NCBI GenBank assembly: GCA_001296005.1
Contig: LJHR01000057.1
Span: 1-46,261, forward strand
Length of the DNA: 46,261 bases
Reading direction: 5' to 3'
Origin: an alpha proteobacterium AAP38
GTDB taxonomy: Bacteria > Pseudomonadota > Alphaproteobacteria > Azospirillales > Azospirillaceae
The first letter of the stretch is position 1, and the number at the start of each line of letters is the position of its first letter. A program made the position numbers and the translations under genes. A model generated the notes under the pieces. It made no database searches and had not been told where the DNA came from. It worked only from the letters and a program-made list of their open reading frames with translations. Positions 39,574 through 46,261 of this stretch are shown here, in pieces.

Positions 39574-39668
39574 GCGGCCCCACGACAGCCGGGATGGGTG
39601 CGGGCCTGTCGCCCTCATGCGGGCCTGCTTGTCCCCCCGGCATTGTCCCCACAATGCCGGGGGTTCCT
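39574..39668 (+). repeat. Duplicated hairpin element, copy D, ending in a terminator
   Basis: Similar to copy C (both share GGCCGGGATGG- or GCCGGGATGG-type and CGCCCTCATG blocks). It ends in CCCCCGGCATTGT-CCCC-ACAATGCCGGGGG (39634-39663), followed by TTCCTTTTT. The inner bases of the terminal stem differ from copy C on both sides so that pairing is kept. No plus-strand protein gene precedes it, which makes a small RNA plausible. Confidence 0.65.
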
Positions 39669-39671
39669 TTT

Positions 39672-40343
39672 TCAGCGCTTGCCCGCCACGGCGCGGTCAC
39701 CGACATAGGGATTGCTCTGGCGTTCCTGACCAAAGGTGGACAGGCCGCCATGACCCGGCAGGAAGGTGACATCGTCACCCAGCGGGAACAGCTTTTCCCG
39801 ACAGGAACGGACCAGATCCTCCAGATTGCCGCCGGGGAAGTCGGTCCGACCGATGGAACCCTGGAAAATCACGTCACCGACGACGGCGAATCGGGATGGT
39901 TCGTGGAAGAACACGACATGACCCGGCGTGTGGCCGGGGCAATGCAGCACCTGCAGGGTCAGGTCGCCCACCGTGACCGTGTCGCCATCGACCAGCCAGC
40001 GGTCGGGTGTGAAGGGCCGGGAATAGGGCATGCCGTAACCGGCCCCATGTTCCCTCAGCGCGATGATCCAGTAATTATCCTCAATGGCCGGCCCTTCGAC
40101 GGGGACCTTCAACAGGTCCTTCAGGTCGGCGACGGCGGCGGCATGGTCGACATGGCCGTGGGTGACCAGGATGCGTTCGACCGTCAGCCCGTTCTGCGCC
40201 ACGGCTTTGCGGATTTCCTCCACCCCGCCGCCGGGATCGATCACGGCGGCGCGCAGGGTCTTGGTGCACCAGATGATGGAGCAATTCTGCTGGAACGGCG
40301 TGACCGGGATGATCACAGCCTTCATGGGGGGTGTCGCACTCAT
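39672..40343 (-). CDS. gloC: GloC-like metallo-beta-lactamase-fold hydrolase
   Basis: A 223-residue metallo-beta-lactamase-fold enzyme resembling type II glyoxalase GloC (YcbL), which hydrolyses S-lactoylglutathione. The start MKAVIIPVTPFQQNCSIIW and the metal motif VTHGHVDHAAAVADL (His-x-His-x-Asp-His), then HCPGHTPGHVVFF and the later aspartate in AVVGDVIFQGSIGRTDFPGG, are complete. Residues GNLEDLVRSCREKLF complete the fold. It starts at 40343 with ATG 40325 as an alternative. It follows the DUF3052-like and ChaC-like genes closely, so an operon of three is likely; ChaC and GloC both relate to glutathione. Confidence 0.88.
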   Translation of the reverse strand: MSATPPMKAVIIPVTPFQQNCSIIWCTKTLRAAVIDPGGGVEEIRKAVAQNGLTVERILVTHGHVDHAAAVADLKDLLKVPVEGPAIEDNYWIIALREHGAGYGMPYSRPFTPDRWLVDGDTVTVGDLTLQVLHCPGHTPGHVVFFHEPSRFAVVGDVIFQGSIGRTDFPGGNLEDLVRSCREKLFPLGDDVTFLPGHGGLSTFGQERQSNPYVGDRAVAGKR

Positions 40344-40350
40344 CCCTGTC

Positions 40351-40950
40351 TCACGCCTTCCGTCGCACGAATTTCAATGCCGTATGCGTGGGTGACACCG
40401 CGCATACCTTGTTGTCAACCAGCCCGGCACCGCGCCCGGCGGCAAACACATCCTCCTGGGTGATGTCACGCCGCCCCTTGGGATAGATGACCCACAGGCC
40501 GGATTTGGGGCCAAGCCCCACCGCCAGCCCGGCCACCGCGTCGAGATCAATGGGATGATCGGCCACCAGCAGGATCAGGTCGGCATCATCGCCACCATCG
40601 CCGGCCACCCCACCACGCGACAGTTCAGCGGCCAGAACGGGGTCGGGGGCCTGTCCGCGCAGGGCCACGCGCTGCCCCGGCTTGAACCCCAGCTTGTCCA
40701 GCACACTTTTAGGGTTGCGGATGCGGTGCAGCCAGTCGGCGGCCTTGGCGGCACCCAGCGTCAGGGACAGGGTGCCATCGGGCGTGGTCAGCACCAGATC
40801 GTCGCCCGCCACACTGACCGCCGTCAGATCGGTTAGCATCAGCTTCACCCGCATCTCGCCGCGCAGCAGCAGGTGATCGCCTTCCAGCATGGCCTTGCCG
40901 GTGCTGGTCGCGCCGTTCCAGGTGGCGGTGACGGTTGCTTCCTGTCCCAT
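40351..40950 (-). CDS. DUF3052-like protein
   Basis: A 199-residue protein whose second half (LGFKPGQRVALRGQAPD, SGLWVIYPKGRRDITQEDV, GLVDNKVCAVSPTHTALKFVRR) matches the DUF3052 pattern. The first half, ATVTATWNGATSTGKAMLEGDHLLLRGEMRVKLML, is a beta-rich region not always present. Function is unknown. It sits between chaC-like and gloC-like genes with gaps of 4 and 7 bases, so it is surely co-transcribed; a link to glutathione or methylglyoxal metabolism is only a guess from context. Confidence 0.75.
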   Translation of the reverse strand: MGQEATVTATWNGATSTGKAMLEGDHLLLRGEMRVKLMLTDLTAVSVAGDDLVLTTPDGTLSLTLGAAKAADWLHRIRNPKSVLDKLGFKPGQRVALRGQAPDPVLAAELSRGGVAGDGGDDADLILLVADHPIDLDAVAGLAVGLGPKSGLWVIYPKGRRDITQEDVFAAGRGAGLVDNKVCAVSPTHTALKFVRRKA

Positions 40951-40954
40951 GGCG

Positions 40955-41506
40955 TTACACCCTTGCTGCCAAATCCCCCAAACCCCGGTCGCGGATGCCC
41001 AGTTCGGCCAGATGGTCGATCAGGCTGGTCAGGTAATCGATATTGCGGCCCGACTGTCCCACACCCTGACGGATCAAGGCGGCGGTGCCGTCCAGGCCCA
41101 AGCGACCGCAATATTGCGGGTGGGCGGGATCGGCGGTGAAGGTCAGGGCCGATACATCGCCATCCGCCGTCCTTACCTGCAGCCGGCGCGGGATATAGAC
41201 GCGGTAGGCCATTTCACGTTGCCAGAGATAATCCAGAACGCCGGGCACCGCATCCGCGGCGACCCGATAGACCCGGCCCCGGCAGGACCCGCCCCGATCC
41301 AGGCCCAGCACGGCGCCCGGTCGTTCGGGCGTGCCACGATGCTGATGGCTGTAGATGCAGAAGCCGCGATGGTAACCGCGCAGCAGCGCCTCACGCTGTT
41401 CCACGAAGTCAAAACCCGGATTCCACATCAAGGAGCCATAGGCAAAGACCCAGAGGTCGGTGCCGGGCGGATGGTCAAAATCGGGGACGGGGGGGCTGTC
41501 GCTCAT
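40955..41506 (-). CDS. chaC: ChaC-like gamma-glutamylcyclotransferase
   Basis: A 183-residue ChaC-family enzyme that in relatives breaks glutathione into 5-oxoproline and Cys-Gly. The family signature LWVFAYGSLMWNPGFDF forms the substrate loop. The catalytic glutamate lies in DYLWQREMAYRVY, and later YCGRLGLDGTAALIRQGVGQSGRNIDYL is typical. The frame is open to 41584, but ATG 41506 with AGGA directly upstream is preferred. It heads a three-gene unit with a DUF3052-like and a GloC-like protein, consistent with a glutathione-related operon. Confidence 0.9.
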   Translation of the reverse strand: MSDSPPVPDFDHPPGTDLWVFAYGSLMWNPGFDFVEQREALLRGYHRGFCIYSHQHRGTPERPGAVLGLDRGGSCRGRVYRVAADAVPGVLDYLWQREMAYRVYIPRRLQVRTADGDVSALTFTADPAHPQYCGRLGLDGTAALIRQGVGQSGRNIDYLTSLIDHLAELGIRDRGLGDLAARV

Positions 41507-41582
41507 TCCTGGTTGCCGGTTCCATCTCGCAATCGCAAAATGGTAACGCAAGCCCGCCCCCCGTGCCAACGCGGATATCCCC

Positions 41583-42620
41583 ATGCTGCACCGTTACCGC
41601 CCGCTATTCCTGGGTCTTTCTGTCGCCATCCTGCTGTTGCTGGCCTATACGGCCTGGTGGTCGACCCTTGCCTGGCGGGTGCGCGCGGCCCTGGCCGAGG
41701 CCCCGGCCAAGGCAATGGCGGAAAAGGGTGTGCAACTGGACCTGCGCGATGCGGTGGTGGGGGGTTTCCCGCTGACGGTCAGCGTCGAGTTGTCCGGTGC
41801 GCGGGCGCAATGGCCCAGCGGGACTGTGCTGGAAACCGGGGCCGTGACGGCCAGCGCCTTTGCCTGGGCACCCACCGATATCATCCTGTCCTCTACCGCC
41901 CCCGTGCGCCTGGACCTGGCGGGATCGGCCCGGCATGAGCCGGTGGTGGGCGGTGCAGGAGCGGTGCGGGTCGAGGCCAGCCTGGGCCTGAATGGCAAGC
42001 CCAAGCTGGTCACGGCACGGCTATCCGGGGTGGAGGCTGCAATGAAGGCAGGCAATGGCCGTCTGAAGGCGGCCGACGCGATCTTGACCTGGACCGCGCC
42101 TGCCCAACCGCCCGTCGGCCCCACCGACAGCCAGGGCCAGACCAGCCTCCTGATCAGTAATCTGGACCTGCCGGGCGCGGTGCCTGCCCCGTTGCAGCAG
42201 CGGATCGAACAGGTGGCTCTGTCCTATGAACCGCGCGGGCCGCTTCCGCCCAAACCCAGTGTGGAGGGGATGACGGCATGGCGCGATGGTGGTGGCACGC
42301 TGGAAATCCGGTCGTTCCGTGTGTTGTGGAGCGGGATGGACCTGCGCGCCAACGCCACCCTGGCGCTGGACCGCGACATGCAGCCAGAAGGGGCGGGCAC
42401 GGCGGAACTGTCAGGGGCCGATGCCCTGATCGATGTCATGGGCACCCGTGGCAACATCCCGGCAGACCGGGTGGCCGTGATGAAACAAGGTCTTAAAGGC
42501 CTGACACGGCGCAGCGATGATGGGCGCGACGTGTTGTCGGTGCCCATCACCTTGCAGAACCGGCAGCTTTCCGTTGGCCCCATCGTGGTTGGGGTGCTGC
42601 CGGTGGTGCCGTGGAATTGA
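41583..42620 (+). CDS. DUF2125 family membrane-anchored protein
   Basis: A 345-residue protein with one N-terminal hydrophobic segment (LFLGLSVAILLLLAYTAWW), probably an uncleaved anchor with the rest in the periplasm. The remainder is beta-rich with repeating LDLRDAVVGGFPLTVSVELSGARA, VRVEASLGLNGKPKLVTARLSG and FRVLWSGMDLRANATLALD segments, as in DUF2125 proteins, which resemble AsmA-like repeats. Function is unknown; lipid-transfer relatives suggest an envelope role. It diverges from chaC and converges on the GlmS-like gene with only 15 bases between and no clear terminator. Confidence 0.84.
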   Translation: MLHRYRPLFLGLSVAILLLLAYTAWWSTLAWRVRAALAEAPAKAMAEKGVQLDLRDAVVGGFPLTVSVELSGARAQWPSGTVLETGAVTASAFAWAPTDIILSSTAPVRLDLAGSARHEPVVGGAGAVRVEASLGLNGKPKLVTARLSGVEAAMKAGNGRLKAADAILTWTAPAQPPVGPTDSQGQTSLLISNLDLPGAVPAPLQQRIEQVALSYEPRGPLPPKPSVEGMTAWRDGGGTLEIRSFRVLWSGMDLRANATLALDRDMQPEGAGTAELSGADALIDVMGTRGNIPADRVAVMKQGLKGLTRRSDDGRDVLSVPITLQNRQLSVGPIVVGVLPVVPWN

Positions 42621-42635
42621 GGGGTGGAGGGGACA

Positions 42636-45600
42636 TTACCCCCGCGCCAGTTCCGCCGGGCTGCGGAACAGCAGGTCGCGGGGGCTGATACGGGCGATGA
42701 AGGCGGCGAAGTCGCGATCCTCGCCATGCACGGCATCGTGATAGGCGTCGAACAAATCCTCATAGAGCTGCAATTCCTTCAGCAGGGCCGTCTTCTGCTG
42801 GAGCGAGGCCTGTTCCATCAGGTCGGTATGCAGCATGGCCAGACCCGCCACCCGCCAGTCGGCACCGGCGAAGAACGGGATCAGCACCAGGTTCTCATCG
42901 GCCTTGTTCCCGGCGGAAAAGATGATACGGCCCAGGCGCAGGGCGCGGCGCTTGCTGCCCGTGGCGGCGCGGCCACCATCATAGCCCGACGCCTTGCCTG
43001 CCGACACGCCGATGCGGTTGGTGGCGGCCAGGACCGGCACCCCGTCCTTGCCCTCGCCCTTCAGCCCGTAAAGGATGCCGCCGGCGACATTGGTCAGGAT
43101 GGAGGAAAACGCGATCAGGGTCTGGCGATCCGCCTCGGCCAGCGCCTCATGCGAGACGCCAAGCGCCGTCAGCGCCGTCAGGATGGTAGGCGCCACTTCC
43201 CGCGCGGGCCGCGAGATGCCGACCGTGACGGTCTTGGCCTGATGGCGGATGGTATCGACGGGGCGGCTGGTTTCTTCAAACAGCTTGCGCATCAGCTCCA
43301 CCCCGCCCGACAGCAGGGCGGTGCGGCTGCCCGCGTCGGCGGTGGCGAGGGAGGTGGAGAGGGCGGCCAGCTGTGCCACGGCGCGCGGCGGCAGGGCCGC
43401 GTCCTGTTCGCCATCGGCCACACGGCGCAGTTCCACGGCGATGGCGTCGATGATGGGGGCCAGCGGACGGTCCTTCTCAACCAGCGCCTGTTCGATGGAA
43501 ACACCCAGGGCGCGGAACCCCTGTGACCGGCGGTCGATGGCGCGGGCGGCGTGGAAGCCCCAAAGATGGCCGACCACGGTCGCCAGCACGAAATCCAGCC
43601 CAGCCCCCGCCGACGGCACGCGGATCACCGCCTCGGCATAGCTATCAAAACAGGTTTCGCCCTTGGCGGCGATGACCAGCGGCTTGCCGGCATGGGCCTT
43701 GAAGATCGCCACTTCCTTGGCCGTATCCTGCGCCAGCAGGGGCGGCAGATCATTGGCGATGACCAGCGTCAGCGGCTCCGTCGACAGGTCGATATGCTTC
43801 TTGTCTTCGGTGAAATCGACGGGGATCGACTTGTAGCAAAGCTCTGACAGCTTGATGCGGATTTCCTCTGCCGCGATCTTGTTGGGGCCGTTGCCGACGA
43901 CCGCCCAGTACCGGTTCTGCGGCGCGTAGCGTTCGGCACAGGCGGCGATCAGGTCTTCCTCGTCCAGCACTTCCTGAATGCGTGCGGGCAGCCCTTCAAG
44001 CGCCACCAGTTCATCATGGATCTGGGTGGGCGACAGGCTGCCCAGCGCGTCGGCAATGCACAGCGCCGTCAGCTTGCCCGCCGCCACCTGGCTGTAAAAG
44101 GCCTTGGTGCTGGCCACCGCCATTTCGATGTCCCGCCCGTCGCTGGTGAACAGATGGCTGTCGGACTTGCGGACCAGCGGGCTGTTGCGGCGGTTGACGA
44201 TGGCGTGGATCCAGGCGCCTGACGCGCGGGCCAGATCGACGGTGCGGTTGGTGTCGGTGGTGGTGCCGGACTGGCTGATGGCGATGACGATGGCGTCATC
44301 CAGGCGCACACCATCCAGATCGGACGACAGTTCCGACGCCTTCGCCGCCTCCACATGGATCGACGTGCCGGGCAGGGCCTGACGCAGCAGATGGGCGACA
44401 CCCATGCCGGCGATGGCCGCGGTGCCCTGGCCTGTCACGAAGATGCGGCGGATGGCGGGCTTTGCCGGGTCGGCCAGACGCCGGCGCAATCCTGCCCAGA
44501 TGCCGTCGGGGCCAAGGTCGAAGCTGGCGGCGCGGCCCTGGCGGGTATAGCGGCCCACCAGCGTCTTGCGCACCGACGTGGCGCTTTCATGCACTTCCTT
44601 TTCAAAGAAATGCGCGAAATCGCCCCGGAAAATGTCGCGGCTGAAAATCTCGATGGTTTCGGGTTTCAGCTCTGTATCGGCGCCATCATCGATGGTGCGG
44701 GCACTGATCGCCGGTTCGCCATCCAACGTGGAGAGCGTCACCTGCAACCCGCCCTTTTCCACCTTGGCCATGGCGATAGAGGCGCGGGCGCGCGGGGCCA
44801 GGCCGTAATTCTCCGACGCGATGATCAGACCGTCGCGAACCTGCGCCAGGAACAGCGACTGGCCGCTGCCCTTCTGCCCGAAATAAAGCCGCTGGGGCTG
44901 TGTCGGGTGCAGCAGGCCGATGGCGACGGACCCTTCAAACTGCCGCAGCGCCGATAGGAAACGGTCGGGCGTGTTGGTACCCGGCGTCAGGCGGAAGGCG
45001 ACGGGGATGATCTTGGCATCGGTGGTCACCTGGGCCGGCACCTCATGCCCGGCGGCGCGCACCAGACCGTCCTTCAGGCCCCGGTAATTGTCGATATCGC
45101 CGTTCAGGACGCACATCGTGTCGGCATCGGCGGCCAAGGTCGGGGCATTGTCGCCGGCCAGCCAGCCCGATTGCGGGTGACAGTTGGGCAGGTTGATGGC
45201 CCCGTGCGAGGCCCAGCGTGTATGGGCCAGGATTGCCACCTGATCGGCCTGCAAGGCGATGGACCAGAGCAAGGCGTCGGCCCGCACCTTGGCTCGCAGG
45301 GTGGCGCCATTGTCGCCCAGCTGCCCGATCAACTGCGCCACCTTATAGGTGAAGCGCGCGGTGGCCCCGCCATCGGGCAGGGCATGGATGGTGACAGCGC
45401 CATCGGCATCGAACGCGTCGCGCCCGGCGGATGCCGCCTGACGCCGCCAATCCGCCATCTGCCCATCCGACACGGGGCCGGGCAGGCGCAGCTGCACCGC
45501 CACGCCGGCGCTGTCACGCCCGCGTACCTCCAGCCGGTCCAGGTTTTCCAGAACCTGTTCGATGGACCAAGCCGTGAAATGCTGGGCGCGGGCCGGGGTC

Positions 45601-45992
45601 GGCACGCCGCCGATCAGCGACAGAGTGCGGTCGATATTGGCCAGCACCTCGTTGCGCAACTGCCAGCCGTAATCGCGCAGACGCTCGGCGGTGCGTTCGG
45701 CGGCGGGATCACGGGCGATGGGGCTGGCCTTCAGCTCGGCCTCCAGCCCCTCGATCCGGGTGGCGGCCTGGGTCAGCCGGTCCCGCAGGTCGGCGCGTTC
45801 CACCAGGGCCAGATGTGTGGTAAAGGCCATCAGGTCGTCAAAACGGGCATGCAGTTGGTCCAGCATGGCATCGATGCCGGCCAGATGGCCGATCCCGGCA
45901 TCGCGCAGCCCATCGGCCAGCAGGGCGATCCAGGAGACGTCGTTATCCTGGTGCCAGGTCAGGTTCGACAAAAAACCCGCAATGCCGCACAT
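42636..45992 (-). CDS. Large GlmS-like protein with split glutaminase domain and two SIS domains
   Basis: An 1118-residue relative of glucosamine-6-phosphate synthase (usual length about 600). Met1 is followed by Cys2 in MCGIAGF, the class II glutaminase nucleophile. The normal continuation is delayed by about 135 extra, mostly helical residues (about 15-145) before NLDRLEVRGRDSAGVAV, then AHTRWASHGAINLPNCHP and CVLNGDIDNYRGLK. A link (FAHFFEKEVHESATSVRKTL) leads to SIS 1 (518-660, with ISQSGTTTDTNRTVDLAR) and SIS 2 (695-840). A further 280 residues of unknown fold end the protein. ATG 45992 has AAGGGA upstream; the frame is open to 46139. The substrate may not be fructose-6-phosphate. Confidence 0.85.
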   Translation of the reverse strand: MCGIAGFLSNLTWHQDNDVSWIALLADGLRDAGIGHLAGIDAMLDQLHARFDDLMAFTTHLALVERADLRDRLTQAATRIEGLEAELKASPIARDPAAERTAERLRDYGWQLRNEVLANIDRTLSLIGGVPTPARAQHFTAWSIEQVLENLDRLEVRGRDSAGVAVQLRLPGPVSDGQMADWRRQAASAGRDAFDADGAVTIHALPDGGATARFTYKVAQLIGQLGDNGATLRAKVRADALLWSIALQADQVAILAHTRWASHGAINLPNCHPQSGWLAGDNAPTLAADADTMCVLNGDIDNYRGLKDGLVRAAGHEVPAQVTTDAKIIPVAFRLTPGTNTPDRFLSALRQFEGSVAIGLLHPTQPQRLYFGQKGSGQSLFLAQVRDGLIIASENYGLAPRARASIAMAKVEKGGLQVTLSTLDGEPAISARTIDDGADTELKPETIEIFSRDIFRGDFAHFFEKEVHESATSVRKTLVGRYTRQGRAASFDLGPDGIWAGLRRRLADPAKPAIRRIFVTGQGTAAIAGMGVAHLLRQALPGTSIHVEAAKASELSSDLDGVRLDDAIVIAISQSGTTTDTNRTVDLARASGAWIHAIVNRRNSPLVRKSDSHLFTSDGRDIEMAVASTKAFYSQVAAGKLTALCIADALGSLSPTQIHDELVALEGLPARIQEVLDEEDLIAACAERYAPQNRYWAVVGNGPNKIAAEEIRIKLSELCYKSIPVDFTEDKKHIDLSTEPLTLVIANDLPPLLAQDTAKEVAIFKAHAGKPLVIAAKGETCFDSYAEAVIRVPSAGAGLDFVLATVVGHLWGFHAARAIDRRSQGFRALGVSIEQALVEKDRPLAPIIDAIAVELRRVADGEQDAALPPRAVAQLAALSTSLATADAGSRTALLSGGVELMRKLFEETSRPVDTIRHQAKTVTVGISRPAREVAPTILTALTALGVSHEALAEADRQTLIAFSSILTNVAGGILYGLKGEGKDGVPVLAATNRIGVSAGKASGYDGGRAATGSKRRALRLGRIIFSAGNKADENLVLIPFFAGADWRVAGLAMLHTDLMEQASLQQKTALLKELQLYEDLFDAYHDAVHGEDRDFAAFIARISPRDLLFRSPAELARG

Positions 45993-46132
45993 GTCCAAAA
46001 TCCCTTTGTAAAGATACGCCGCCTTGATACCCCGAGGCCCCCGCCCGGTGCAAACAATGTGCATGAACTTTGAAAGGGGCGGAATTGCGGTGGCAGAGAT
46101 ACCGGGGGACGGAAAGGGTATGAGTGGTGTTG

Positions 46133-46261
46133 CCCTCACCCTCCCATCGGCTGGCGCCGACGGGCCCCTCCCTCTCCCACCTTCGTGGGCGAGGGGTGAA
46201 ATTTTAGCCCCTCGCCCGCTTGCGGGAGAGGGAGGGGCCCAAGCCGGAAGGCTTGGGAGGG
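46133..46261. repeat. Palindromic repeat element, copy 2, cut by the window end
   Basis: Starts with the same CCCTCACCCTCCC as the element inside imuB. It then has a 17-bp outer stem, GGGCCCCTCCCTCTCCC (46162-46178) with its complement at 46224-46240, enclosing smaller hairpins, and ends with CCCAAGCCGGAAGGCTTGGG. The inner module is reversed relative to the imuB copy. It lies upstream of the GlmS-like gene. Confidence 0.8.

Larger units (their letters stand above)
39211..39671. other. Structured intergenic region, possibly holding a small transcript
   Basis: A 461-base region with no convincing protein gene. It holds hairpin element C (39244-39340), two GAACG-N-CGTTC-type palindromes flanking a GTGAT-N4-ATCAC dyad (39371-39427), and a second hairpin element D (39574-39663) ending in a terminator. 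A 14-codon frame (39512-39556, MIGCGAAFCLSNCL) follows a GGGGCAGGG sequence and may be chance. A small RNA from about 39430 to 39668 is possible. Confidence 0.5.

Noticed and set aside
1-46261. tRNA, rRNA and CRISPR arrays
   Set aside because: Reading both strands I saw no tRNA-like conserved loops, rRNA segments or regularly spaced direct repeats. The two cloverleaf-like repeats lack tRNA consensus blocks such as GGTTCGANTCC.

Overview
The window is GC-rich, densely coded DNA that reads as an alphaproteobacterial chromosome, most likely Rhodospirillales (Azospirillaceae / Niveispirillum-like). This is inferred from the imuA-imuB-dnaE2 cassette behind an alphaproteobacterial GTTC-N7-GTTC LexA box, an ECF11-type rpoE-chrR pair, the sucA-sucB order, DUF2125, SapC, a C-type S24 repressor, and hbd following etfA. 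I saw no tRNA, rRNA, CRISPR array or intact insertion sequence.

Layout. 1-1.1 kb: end of etfA, a clear terminator, then 3-hydroxybutyryl-CoA dehydrogenase. 1.4-4.8 kb: a murein-remodelling cluster of L,D-transpeptidase, MepK-like 3-3 endopeptidase and MepA. 5-6.7 kb: FbpB-type ferric iron permease. 6.8-8.8 kb: nitronate monooxygenase-like enzyme and a VOC protein, divergent. 8.9-12.4 kb: five minus-strand genes of podophage type (scaffold, Bbp19-like, portal, a possible permuted papain-like protein, a conserved protein), with a divergent S24 repressor at 12.5-13.2 kb; no capsid, terminase or tail genes are present. 13.7-19.3 kb: the SOS mutasome dnaE2-imuB-imuA. 19.3-22 kb: LysR regulator, SapC, HRDC-like protein. 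22-26.2 kb: the 2-oxoglutarate dehydrogenase E1 and E2 genes. 26.5-30.2 kb: TetR regulator, an exported protein, a six-hairpin glycosidase-like exported protein, a periplasmic cyclophilin. 30.3-32.6 kb: two DUF2059 paralogues and an orphan substrate-binding protein. 32.8-35.1 kb: acyltransferase 3 and an unknown 340-residue protein. 35.2-38.1 kb: chrR, rpoE with its own predicted promoter, and an MFS transporter. 38.6-39.7 kb: a small outer-membrane beta-barrel in an unusually structured intergenic setting. 39.7-42.6 kb: GloC-like hydrolase, DUF3052-like protein, ChaC-like cyclotransferase and a DUF2125 protein. 42.6-46 kb: a very large GlmS-like protein with an insertion in its glutaminase domain and a long C-terminal extension.

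The most unusual material is non-coding or structural. A cloverleaf-like repeat of about 84 nt occurs twice, 29.5 kb apart, with base changes that preserve pairing in its hairpins. A different palindromic repeat lies inside the imuB reading frame and recurs at the window end. A duplicated hairpin element with a covarying terminal stem follows the beta-barrel gene, next to GAACG-N-CGTTC palindromes that are also found upstream of that gene. The GlmS-like protein and the compact phage-derived cluster are the best candidates for little-described protein systems.
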